DNA from: Sapria himalayana
Taxonomy: Eukaryota > Streptophyta > Magnoliopsida > Malpighiales > Rafflesiaceae
DNA: 64,000 nt
Direction: 5' to 3'
Assembly: GCA_029783825.1 (NCBI GenBank)
Contig: JAREIK010001333.1
Coordinates: 397,090 to 461,089 of the forward strand
In this document: positions 22,100 through 33,575 of the stretch, piece after piece
Layout: every line of letters begins with the position of its first letter
Numbering within the stretch: position 1 is the first letter of the stretch
Program-made: the position numbers and the translations under genes
The notes under the pieces: model-generated
Database searches by the model: none
The model's input: only the letters and a program-made list of their open reading frames with translations
What the model was told of the DNA's origin: nothing

Positions 22100-24437
22100 C
22101 TTGAATGATCTTCTCTTCTTTGACTAAGATGTATCTTTAAAAACAACTGGGTTCTACCCATTTATAGAAGGAATATGATCTCTCACCTTCTCAAATAGCA
22201 TATATTTGAGTTCTAAATCATCAAGTAAATCCTATACCTTAAAATCATCAAGTAGCTGCTCAATTCCTACTCCTTGATATGTCTAATCTTTGGAAGTAAC
22301 TAATACTATATCTATGTAAATAGGAATATATCTATAGATTTACTCTCCTCCAACTTAGATGACTATCATCTAATAATTGCTCCTCTAGAAATATCACATC
22401 TATGCTCTAAACAAACTTATTAGTTATCAAATATGATAGTTTGTACCTGAATTTCTCATGTCCAAAACTAATAAAGAATCATGAACATATAATAACATCC
22501 AATTTTGATCTTTCAAATTTTGAGATATGAACAAAAGCTTTTTAGCTAAATACTATTTAAGAGATCATATAAAATATCTTTCCTAATCCATATTTTATTA
22601 TGAACTTCTTTATCTAGGGTAGTTGGTAGGGAACATATTGATTAAGTTAATAACTATATTTATAGTTTGTCCCCAAACTTCTTTGGCAAGATGCATATGA
22701 AAGAATTTGCACTAGACTCTCTACTCAATAGTATGGTTAATCATCTCGGCAATGCAATTTGATTGGGACATCTTCTTTGGTATCTTTTCAAGTCTAATAC
22801 TATGGGATGCATAGTAGCTTTCAAACTAACATCAATATTCTTTTACATTATCACAATATACAGAGATAATTTTTTTAATCTCTCTCTAAACAATGGTGTG
22901 GAAATCTTTAAAGGCATGGTAAACTTTTTCTTTCATTTTTAGTATAAATGCCTACACCTTCCAAATGGTCATCAATGAATATCACAAATAAAGGGATCCA
23001 CTAAGTATTCTATTTTGCATAGAGTAGATATTAGTATGTATATGGTTATTCAATCACCTCAAATGGGGAAGAGAGTGAAAATATGTTATATGGTTTTTCT
23101 AGTCATACATTTTACACACTCATCAAGTGAGAATCCATTCTTAAATATCAAAATGTTCTTTTAACTTAGTATATATTAGCTAATAGTCTTCATCACTCAC
23201 ATGACCAAGTCTCTTATGCTAAAGACCAATGTTACTCTTTTGATGAATAATATATACATGATCTCTAGGCACTGTTACCTAAGTGGCATACAATGCACTC
23301 TCATTCTTATCTCTTACAATTATTAATAATCTTTTTTCTTGTTTCCACTTGCCATTAGTGAAATGATTCATAATACCCATAACATGCAATATGCCTATGA
23401 ATATCATGTTAACATGAATGTCCAATATGTAATGAACATCTTTTAGCAACAATTGATGACCAATCTACATCTACATATAAATATCTTTCATACCCAATAT
23501 TTTTGATATCCTATTATTTATAAACTTTACTATGTGATGATCACCATGTGTCTATGTTGTAAATAAGTCAATATGTGTGGTAGAGTGAAATAAAGCTCCT
23601 GCATCAATAAGTCAATCACCCTTTTGAGATAATAGATTAGTAGAGCTATCATTACTAACTCATACCAAATCACATTTCAATGTGATGTTAGCTTCTATAT
23701 GTTGTTGATCTATTTTCATGCACTCTTGCTATTGTTTTTTTCAAGAATACTAGTCCCTTTTCCAGTGTCTTATTTTATCTCAATGATAATATTTGATTGT
23801 ATTTCTTTTTCTTGATTTGTCTTTGGAATAATATAGTCTTTCATCAGTTTTTGTTTGCCTAATGATGTTTCTACTACATCTCTCTGAAATAAGGATACCA
23901 TAAAAATCTCTTTATTTCTCATTTCTCCTTGCTTCTTTAGATAATATATTTTCCGAGATATTATGCATTGATACAACACCTCTTTGTGATGACATACACT
24001 AGAAAATCACAAAGATATCCTAACTATCCAGAATTTTCATAGAAGCAAGTTAGTCACCATCCATTGGAAAAGTGTAATGTCGACCTATATTTGCCTTCCT
24101 TCTTTGAACATTAAATTAACTAGATGTCTAATGAAACATGTTTTATTTTTTAATGTGTTTTTTTTTAATCATATATTCTAGTTTCTCCCACAACTTACCT
24201 ATCCTCATTTTTTCAGTAACATGTTGATAATTATTTTCACTTGTCCTTTGTCGAATGGTGGAAGTAGCCCTAAAGTGCATATCTTCTCATTCTTCATCAC
24301 TCATGTTTTCAAGTTTTGATTTGCCCTTCACATGGTCATATAGTTGCTTGATAGCTAGATAATCGTGCATTCTATATTTTCAATTAGAATAGTTAGTTGT
24401 GTTTAACTTTATTTTCAGGGAGATTTCCTCCATGATA
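22100..24437 (-). pseudogene. Copia B gag, integrase and post-integrase region
   Basis: On the minus strand an ATG near 24434 opens a Copia gag: MEEISLKIKLNTTNYSNWKY, then HDYLAIKQLYDHVKGKS, continuing with stops to about 23770. Integrase motifs follow: FVIFIDDHLEGVGIYTK near 22995-22945, then AEMINHTIE and FHMHLAKEVWGQTINIVI near 22760-22640, and the segment KLDVIICS..GHEKFRYKLSYLITNKFV with IDVIFLEEQLL near 22500-22370. This is the standard Copia order. Several stops and frame changes show it is inactive. It is cut at about 22090 by Athila A. Confidence 0.8.
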
Positions 24438-24699
24438 GCAAAAGTCAAAAGTAATCACAAATAAATCGCATAAATAAAAATATCTCAAATCACATATAAC
24501 ATCACTATGTTGGTATTAACATAATTTGATATGAATTTGATGATACCAAATAAACTAGATAGCACATATGTATCAAAGAATGACTTCCTTAATAGAAGTT
24601 TGATGACACTTTTTTGGTGGTATCAAAAAATAAGTCTCTATTACTAGTCATGGGAGATGTTGGTCCAGTTAGTGGTTGTTCCAAAATTGCTTAACATTG

Positions 24700-25480
24700 A
24701 AAAATATATTTGTTTGGTTGGTATAGCACAATCTTTTAAATTCAAAACTAAATGAGATTAGATTTTTATTATTTTGAAAATGTTAACTTTTAACAAATTC
24801 GAAAAATATTTTGTTAAAAACTAAATAAATCAAATTCGAATTTCTAAATGTATAATCCACTTAAACACAATTTTAGAATTAATTCAATTCATTCCACAAT
24901 TCCATTATCTAGAAAATCCAATATGTAAAATAAAGTGCTGAAAGTTCAATTTATATAATATCTATACAAACAATGTATACAATAAACTTTTTCAAACATT
25001 CTAAAAATTTGCTAAGCATAAATTATCCAAAAATTACGTATTAAACCTAGATAAATATTCTAGAATATAAAATTATAGAAATTGTAAAGGCCAAAAGAAT
25101 TACATAAATGTCATTCTACATTATTCTTCATGTTAGGAATTTCATTCATCAATATATAAAGAGCATTAGCAATTAAAGGATGTTTAGTAACTGTGCAGAA
25201 AATAGAATAGGGAGAAAATTATATTTTCTATCAACTTTAGAACACACACACACACACTCAAACTGTCATTTCTTTTCCTTCTTTGTTTTTTTTTTTTTTT
25301 TGTTAAAAAATAACACATAACACAATGTAGAAAAACACAAAGAGATTAAACAAAAAACATGATAAAAACTTAGCTTTGTTTTGTGTTGTCTCTTCTACCC
25401 AAATTTATATAATATCTATATGAACAATAGCTTCATTTTTTGCAAAAAGCATGCACGAGAGATAGAAAAGGGAGGAAGAG
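24700..25480 (-). repeat. Copia B 5' LTR (approximate)
   Basis: It aligns with the LTR at 12640-13400 and on the minus strand lies upstream of gag. It includes an AC microsatellite (about 25240-25257) and a 17-base T run near 25288. Between the LTR and gag (24440-24700) the minus strand reads TTTGGTATCATCAAATTC near 24545-24560, a possible primer-binding remnant at an unexpected distance. Confidence 0.6.
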
Positions 25481-26600
25481 TTGAAAATTGATGGTTACCT
25501 AAAAATATCACTAAATTAAATCACATTAAATGGTACTTTTGGTGTTTACAATTTTGTTTATCATTTTAACTAATTTTCCAAATTTAAAATTTTATCCCAC
25601 TAATTGTTCAAATTTTGTTCTGCCTGCCCTAATTATTTATTATTTCAACACCCTAAAACATTAAAATTTATTTTTTATTTAACCAACAGTTATGATAATT
25701 TCTAATTATTAATTATTATATCATTTTCAATTTTTTTAAACTTTATCAAAATTACAAGTATCAATAATTATGAAAATTACAAAAGAAATGTAAATATTAA
25801 AAAAATTGCCAAATTTTATAAAATTGAATATATCAAAATAAAAAAAATAATAAAAAAATTATAAAATTTATAAATTTAAATAAAAATTAAATATAAAATT
25901 ATAAAGTTATAAAAGTAATAAAATTTAGAATTATAAAGTGCTGAAAATTATGAAATTATAAAAACCATCTAATTATAAAAATCGTAAAATAAAAAAATTA
26001 TTAAATTTATAAACATAACAAATCTAGAATGTCAAAATAGATAAAATAGTAAAAATTAAAAGTATGTTGAATATAAAATTTTAAAATTGATAAACTAAAA
26101 ATATAATGAGATCTAATATATTAGTATTTGTAAGATCATTATTGATAGTTAATATCAAATTATATAATTTAAAATATATGTATACAAGCTAAAGTCTTCC
26201 ACGCTGGTCAATCATCCCATTAGTATTCTCTCCCTTGTACATTTAAATTCAGAGTTATAATGAGGTTGGATATATTTTTTATATTTTCATATTAAAAATA
26301 TAACTTATTACCATTATTCATCTTTTTTTTTCATTAAATCATATTTAGCTGAAGCAATCATATGATAGTTTGATCATTAAAAGAGGATATATACTTCAAC
26401 CTTAGGGACATGAGTTTAATATCTAAGAATGCTAGATACACTTCTCTACTAGATCACCTATCACTTGATTGAGATGAGAGCCTTGCCTTCTCTAACTCTA
26501 AGGCCTCAAGACCCATATATGGGTTGAGAGATAGAATTGGTTGCTTTTGGAGGGGCCGAAAAGGATCGGGGACAAAAAAATCTATTTTGATTAGTTATAT
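25481..26600. other. AT-rich low-complexity sequence
   Basis: About 25740-26100 is dominated by AAATTATAAA-like words. No coding or paired repeat structure was recognised. About 26345-26530 has a weak resemblance to a tRNA-derived SINE (see findings). Confidence 0.5.
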
Positions 26601-26624
26601 AATTAAGTTTTGAAATAAAATCAA

Positions 26625-28235
26625 AGAAAATTAAACTCGATAGTATATCAACTATAATAAAAATTAACTTTGTTTTATATCAAATAAGATTTTCATGAAG
26701 ATTATTTTATTGCTAGATAAATTATACAAAAATATAAAGAACATAATAATTTTAATGAGCCACTGTGAACATGTGCCTTTGTCAACTACCAGCATCACAA
26801 CTCTAAGTCAGGATAGATAAAGGTAGATGATGTAGCCACTTCTCAAAGCATCATGACTTTTGTGGTTTAGAGTTGAAATGCATACGTCACATCCACTTTT
26901 CAGCAATGTGACCTTGTGATACAGAAGTCTAAGGTAAATGCCATGACTACAACTCAGTGTCATCAATTTTGGGGCACTTAAAGTTTAGGAAGTATTCCAA
27001 AGCCATGGTTACATCTCAACACTACTTCGAGCTCTAGAGACTAAAGGCCAAAGTTGCAGAAGCATTCCAAAGCTATGACTTTCTACTTGAAAGATGCTCA
27101 TAATTTATGAAGGATAAAAAATAAAGCAAAAGGGAGGAGAGAAAGAGATAGAAAGTGAGAAAGCTTATTTTCCTACTTATTCACCTTGAAACAAGCATAG
27201 TAACAACTCTATGAGCAATTTATTCACTCCATAGGAGATCCAAGAGTATGAAAGAGATATAAGATCAAGATTAAACCCTAGAGTTGGGAACCATATTCAA
27301 AGAATAATAGACTCAAGAGTATATCAACTATAATAGAAAATAAATTTTGTTTTATATCAAATAGGGTTTTCAAAAAAATTATTTTATTACTAAGATAAAT
27401 TATACAAAAATAATAACATAATAATTTTCATGAGCCACTATGAACATGTGCCACTTTAGTTACCAACATCACAACTCTGAGTCATGAGAGATAAAAGGTA
27501 GAAGATGCGGCCACTTCTTGAAGCATCATGATTTTTGTGGTTTAGAGTTGAAATGCATAAGTTGCATAAACTTTTCTGCAATGTGACCTTGTGATACATA
27601 AGTCTAAGGTAAAGGACATAGCTACCACTTAGTGCCACAAATTTTGGGGTACATAAAGTTTAGAGAGTATTCCAAAGTCATGACCACATCACAACACTAC
27701 TTCGAGCTCGGGAGACCAGAGGCCAAAGTTGCAAAAGTATATTAAAATAATGACTTTCTTTTTGGAAGATGCCCAAAATTTTTGAAGTATAAAAGATAAG
27801 GCAAAAGGGAGGAGAGGAAGAGATTGACATAAAAAGTGAGAAAGCCTATTTTCCTTCTTATTCACATTGAACCAAGCATAGTAACAACGCTATGATTAAT
27901 TTTTTCACTTCATAGAAGATCTATGAGTAAGAAAAAGATATAAGATCAAAACTAAACCCTAGAGTTGGAGGCCACAATCAAAGAAAAATAAACCCAAGAG
28001 TATATCAACTATAATAGAAAAAACATTTGTTTTATTTCAAATAGGTTTTTCATGAAAACTATTTTATTATTATGATAAATTATATAAAAATATAAAGAAT
28101 AATAATTTTCATGAGCCATTGTGAACATGTGCCACTATCATCTAGCAATATCACAACTCTAAGTAATGAGAGATAAAGGGTAGAAGATTCGGCCACTTCT
28201 CGAAGCATCATAACTATTGTGGTTTATAGTTGAAA
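26625..28235 (+). repeat. Tandem repeat of about 680 bp, 2.4 copies
   Basis: The word GAGCCA(C/T)T.TGAACATGTG starts at 26757, 27432 and 28113 (spacings 675 and 681), and each copy begins with AGTATATCAACTATAATA and carries ATCACAACTCT, GGCCACTTCT and AGCATCAT in the same order. The third unit breaks off at about 28235. The units contain GTCATGAC/CCATGAC words like the LTR arrays. Confidence 0.9.
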
Positions 28236-29335
28236 TGACATTGAAGAGAAAATCTTAAAGTTATGAAAGTAACTAAGCATATATTGTTGAGGATGATTGT
28301 TTATGTCATGAAGTCATGACATTCTTCAAAGTCACGACTTCAAAAGACTCCAAAGAAGAGTATTTCAGATAGGTAGAAAAAAAAATGAAACACTTAAATT
28401 TTGAGTCATGGCTTATACCAGTGCCACAGATATGTAAAATCTCAACTAGTGATTGATGAAAAAATAGAAGGCATGACTGAAACAAAGATTCTAGAGGATT
28501 TAAAAGAAGGAGATAAAGTAGCATAGAAACTAATGAAAGCCATGGCTTTTACTAGTGCCACAACTTTGGAGATATAAAAGCTAAATGAGGAAGTCATAGC
28601 AACTCATGGCACCACGACTTTGATGATCCAGGGAGAAAAGGAAAAAGCCATAGTGATCAAAAAGATCCAAAGGATGAAAGTCCAAAAAATAGTGAGAATA
28701 TGAGGTTATGCTAAAAAAGAATTCTAGAAGACAGTAAGAAGTGAAAGACTAGACAAAAAATCTAGTTTGGATAGATGAAATCATCAATGGAGGTAATAAT
28801 TAATAACTCATTAATGATCTAGCTATGAATGTTAAACATAGTGTTACTAGGGAAGAAACCTAAGAATTTTATTTTCTATATGGTGTGATGAAATAAAAGA
28901 TTATATATTCATTCATAGAAATTATTGTACACATATTATGTATCCATGAATTTAGTCATTGAACTCAAATTTCACCACGACACATTTTCATATCCACAAA
29001 AATTAAGTAGCTTAACCATATAAATATGTTGTGATACTCAAACCTAGTCATATAATATACTTAGGTTGAATGGATAGAAAGTTTTTTAATGAAGGTAATT
29101 AATTGCTCAAGGATAAACAATGACTTATGTTTGAGAGTTTATTCATTAAGCCAAATGTTGAATATTTTTAGTTATTTTGGCATCATTTATTGATGTGTTT
29201 ATATGAAAAAAGAGCTTCGAATATTATAATTTCATGAAATTATAATTTTTATGGATTATGAAAAATAGTAAAGAAATTGATTAGCTTTATAAAATATAAT
29301 ATGTGGTTAAATTGTTGTTAGGAGGGGAGCAAAAA

Positions 29336-31208
29336 GCCATGTAAGGTCATATTTTTTGTCATATTACGATTTAATCATACATTCAAAAGTATATAAAATA
29401 GTTTTAATTTTTTTTTTGACCAAAACTCTATATAATTAGTCATGGAAATTTTCATACGTTGCCAATCTACCATCTAATTAATATAATCTTTTTACTATTA
29501 AAACATTACTTTTGGTTGTGGAACTTTCTTGGAATTACAGCCTCTGAGTCACACTCACATATTAATACTTTAATAGCTATGATATTAATTTTATATTGTA
29601 GTAGCTAAGTACTATACAAGTGCTAAAAAATGTGATATTCTTCAATACCATAGCTTTCTTTTTTCAGAGGCATAAATACTAAAAAAATTCATGACAATAA
29701 CAGCGCTATGACTTTTTGCTATAGAGAAAATGTCTAAGTCATAATCATTTCTAGTGTCATGATTTTGGGTTACAAAAAAGAAATGCATGAGTCATGGTCA
29801 TTCCTAGCACCGAAACTTCATGTTATAGAAAGGAAATGCATGAACCAAAATTATTTCCAATGTCATGACTTTTTATTATAGAAAAGAAATACATGAGCCA
29901 CATCCATTTCTTGCAACCTGACTTCATGTTACAGAGGACAAATATATAAGTCATATTAAATCCTACTACATTGGAAATCTAAAAGTGATGCAAGACACAA
30001 GCTTAAACTCTAAGGTGGGAATGAATTGTGACCCCCACTTAGGAGTAGATCTGAGGTGCACTAAACAAGAATTGTGGGTTTAGGATTTTGAATCCTATAT
30101 TCTATTAAGAGCCATCTTTGAAAATCCAAAATTCTTTGAAATATATTTTAAATTATCTCATGTAAATTTTTTCTTAGTGTCATGCTAAATTGAGGTACAA
30201 TATTGATATATTTTATGTTGTATGATAGATATATAATAAATGAATTTTTTGTTTGGTTTGTAATGTTGTTTGGGTTATTGATGGATATTAGTAAGTTTGT
30301 GTGTGTTATAGTGGTTAATGATGATAAGTAAGCTATGAGAAATATTCGTGCATAATGGTAGGAATGAAGTGATAGTCCTTATTATGATGTACAACATAAA
30401 GATATATATCAAAACTTGAAATTTAAGTAAGTTTACTCATTATAAGTATAATGCATATGAAGCCAAGAGCACAAATATTTTTTAAAACCAATATGTCGTG
30501 CATATCTTAGATGAACTGACCCTTAATTAAAGTGAAAATTTTATATAGTATTTTTTGAAGGTTTCACATTTAGTATGGGAATTACATATCATCATGATGG
30601 ATGGTGATAGGTAAGCTATAAGCCTATAAGACATACACAAATTAAGGTAACTTGTAAGGTGGTGATAACCATGCTAGCTACGTTATGTCATATAACTACT
30701 ACTTATGAGATTTGAGAGAATAAATATGTTATTTGTCATGAGTATAGTACTTATGAACCAAAAGTACAAATATTTTAATATCACATCAGTTCACTTCTTT
30801 ATGACATATGACATCAAAGAATGAGAATACATATATATAGTATCCATTAAAAACAATTTATGAGTTTCTAAAAAGTTGTTGACTTGTGAATAACCTTTAA
30901 GTATAGATGATTTATTAGTTCGGTGGTAAAGTAATGAGGAGACATCTATAAATGGACTATCATTGGAGAGGGCCCAATAGGTAATAAGCACTTTGTATGT
31001 TGGTAGATCACTAGGGCATTTTTTTTATAATTCTTTTTTTATTATATAACCAATTACAATAACAACCATAAAATTTAGAATATAGTTGACTTTAAATACT
31101 TGTATGACATATGTACTTGTGGAACTGTGTTGGATAAGAGGTCATCGCCCAATGAGCTTTTGGGATATTATATAATCCTAAAAGAGTAGGCAGCATAATA
31201 AAGTCACA
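29336..31208 (+). repeat. Athila B 3' LTR
   Basis: It aligns with 19973-22086, including the CATGAC-rich array (about 29580-29970), the block GATAAGTAAGCTATGAG..ATAATGGTAGGAATGAAGTGATAG, and the end. It is followed within about 30 bp by an inverted copy of the same LTR. Confidence 0.7.
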
Positions 31209-31460
31209 AAAAACATATAAGTAATAAAATAAACATAAGTCTAGATATTATTCTTATAGGAAATATGTAAACAATTTGATCAACCAATAGTAAACTAATT
31301 ACTTCTTGAGTTGAATAGATATACTTGATCTTCAGAATGATGCTTAGATTCTAGGGTTGGTTCACGTGTTCTTGATGATATTTATTGAGTATTTGATCAA
31401 TATTATATTTAGTTGTTGGAGGAAGGATTGATTAGTATAAAAATGGCAATGTGTCCTTTT

Positions 31461-31964
31461 TAGAGGTGTCAAATGGGATGGACCAGTCCGGCCTAGTTCA
31501 TTTTTAGCTTGCCTGACCTTGCTTTCGTGTCGGGTCGGGCACAACATGGTTATTGTACCTGTTGTGCCTGGCCCGACACGATTCTGTGGAGGTCAGCCTA
31601 GCACGGGCCCGCGACATGAATCCATTGTGTTCGTCCTGGTCGGGCTGAACCCCTAATTTAAAAAAAGTAGGGTTTCAGCGCGCAAAAGTCACACCACAGC
31701 ATAGCCGAACCCCTAATTTTAAAAAAAGTAGGGTTCGGCACGTGCCATCGTGCCACCGCACCGCCGAAACCCTAATTTTTAAAAAATGTAAGGTTTCTTG
31801 GCTCGTGTCGAGGATCTGTCCCAACGGGCCACGGTACCATGCCCGGCCAGGCATGGCACGAGGCCTAGTTGGCCTCGGCACTACACGACATGGGCACGGG
31901 CACAAGAAATTTTCGTGTCGTGCCTCGTGCCGGCCGGGTCGGCCCGGCCCGGTTGACACCTCTA
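31461..31964. mobile_element. hAT MITE, 504 bp, perfect 12-bp TIRs and 8-bp duplication
   Basis: The ends are TAGAGGTGTCAA and TTGACACCTCTA, perfect inverted repeats. GTCCTTTT is present on both sides (31453-31460 and 31965-31972). Inside, an AACCCTA..TTTAAAAA..TAGGGTT unit occurs three times (about 31650-31795). GC-rich with GGCACG motifs; no coding capacity. Confidence 0.95.
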
Positions 31965-31972
31965 GTCCTTTT

Positions 31973-32100
31973 AGTATACAAGGTATTTGTCATCATTGGA
32001 CTTATTACTACCAAAGATGATGTCCTTGTAGTTCTTCCCCTGGTATTTCAACATTTGAGCCAAATGTTATTTTGTACAAGAGTCTTTCACATAACTACTT
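31973..32100 (-). other. Resumption of the inverted LTR after the MITE
   Basis: AT-rich sequence continuing the inverted Athila LTR. No separate feature was seen. Confidence 0.4.
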
Positions 32101-33575
32101 AATTTAGGCAATGCATCACCTACCCTTAATAATTTCATTAAATATGCACTTCTTTTTCCCAACCTATACTTGTCTTAAGATGTGAGATAATATATTAAAA
32201 AATATATTTATGCTTTCAGCTTCATTAGTATCATACTCATAATAATATTAATATATTTTTCCTTGAATCTCACCTATGAAAGTCATAAAAGATAAAATAA
32301 CTTGTAGGTCCATCACCAGCATATTAGTCTTTCCCACTTGCATATGTCCTATGAAACATAATTCAATATCTATCATGATTGACACACAACTCTCACACTA
32401 TGACAAAACTCTTAGGTTAGATATTCTACTTAATCCCCAAATTACTCAAAGTTTTGTTATTTTAGAAAATATATAATGGGTTGGTCTTAAATATGTTCGT
32501 GCTTTTAACTTCATAAGTATCATACTTACAATAATAAAACTTTTCTCAACTTTGAGTATTCAAAGATGAGTTTATCTCATGTGTTAAGATTAGAATGACT
32601 ATCACTTCCTTCTTACCATATGATATGAGTGTGCTTCATGACTTATATTTTACCATCCACCATAGCCGACATGCATAAATCTACATATTCATGATAATTT
32701 TAAGTTTTGATTCTAATTTTTATCAAAATCCATCAACATTCAAATAAATATATAAACATAAATATAAACTCATAAAATCATTAAATCCATCACAAGTTAC
32801 CAAGCCTGTATCTCAATTTAGTTGGATATTAGAGAGAAAATCACATGAGATATATTAAGTGACACCACATGGATTTGAGGGTTTCTAAAGAATACCCAAA
32901 TAAAAATTTAAGTATAAAATCTTAATCAAAATCAATGATAACTTGCATTTGCCTTGGATTTTACCTAAATGGGGGGTCGGAATTGCATAGCCTATAGTTA
33001 TTGGCATTATTGGTTTAATTTTCTTTCTTTTCATGTATATTTCTAAGTGTCATTTTTATAGAGGACTGATGTCACAACAATAATAGATGTCGCCACTCAA
33101 AGTCTTTTCATGAACACAAAGTATAACACTGAGAATGATCGTGACTTTTTTTACTCTTTGTTACACAAAGTGATGATACTAAAATTGGCCTCTAGATTGG
33201 TCTTGGCTTTATGAGCTAAGTGTCATATTACTAGAATTATTATTGGGACAAGTACTCTTTATAATAAGATGTCGGGTTCTGAACAAGACTATGACTTTGG
33301 TATTTTCTCTATGGAGAGCAAAGTCATGGAATTTGAAAAACCTTTTCTAGAGTAAATGCTCTCTAAAATGAAAAGTCATGATAAAAATTAATGTCGTAAC
33401 TTAAAATACTTGATATTTTGACTTAGTATCAAATAAGTTGTGGTTCTATAAATTACCATAACTATTTAAAATAGTGGGGTATTTGACTAATTGATAAAAA
33501 AATAATGTCATGACCATTAAGTATTTTATAGATAATGCATTTGCAACTCCAAGAAAATATCATAGCTATGATTAT

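Larger units (their letters stand above)
12640..25480 (-). mobile_element. Copia B: Copia retrotransposon split by an Athila-like element
   Basis: Similar AT-rich sequences at about 12640-13400 and 24700-25480 align over most of their length in the same order and orientation, and are interpreted as the two LTRs. Between them on the minus strand lie gag (24437 down to about 23770), integrase (about 22990-22600) and the region after integrase (down to 22100). RT/RNase H follows at about 14725-13900, after a 7.4-kb insertion of a plus-strand Athila-like element. The order gag-IN-RT fits Ty1/Copia on the minus strand. LTR limits are approximate. Confidence 0.7.
26600..31208 (+). mobile_element. 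Second Athila-like element, partial (Athila B)
   Basis: The 3' part mirrors Athila A: a Lys/Glu-rich broken coding stretch (about 28240-28750), an AT-rich leader with shared blocks (about 29150-29335), a purine tract AGGAGGGGAG near 29325-29335, and a long LTR ending GTCACA at 31208. Its 5' part is replaced or expanded by 680-bp tandem repeats. No gag capsid, RT or integrase motif was readable, and no 5' LTR was found in front of the repeats. Confidence 0.65.
31240..33560 (-). repeat. Inverted Athila-type LTR, interrupted by a MITE
   Basis: Read on the minus strand it matches the Athila LTRs: for example, the reverse complement of about 32610-32670 gives TATGGTGGATGGTAAAATAT and GGAAGTGATAGTCATTCTAATC, as at 21135-21220. 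The CATGAC-rich array is at about 33070-33540. The low-coordinate part (31240-31460) corresponds to the LTR 3' end, so this copy faces the LTR at 29336-31208 end to end. Confidence 0.7.

Noticed and set aside
26625..28235. Possible CRISPR-like or centromeric array
   Set aside because: Unit length of about 680 bp with only 2.4 diverged copies and no spacer structure; fits an internal tandem repeat of a retrotransposon.
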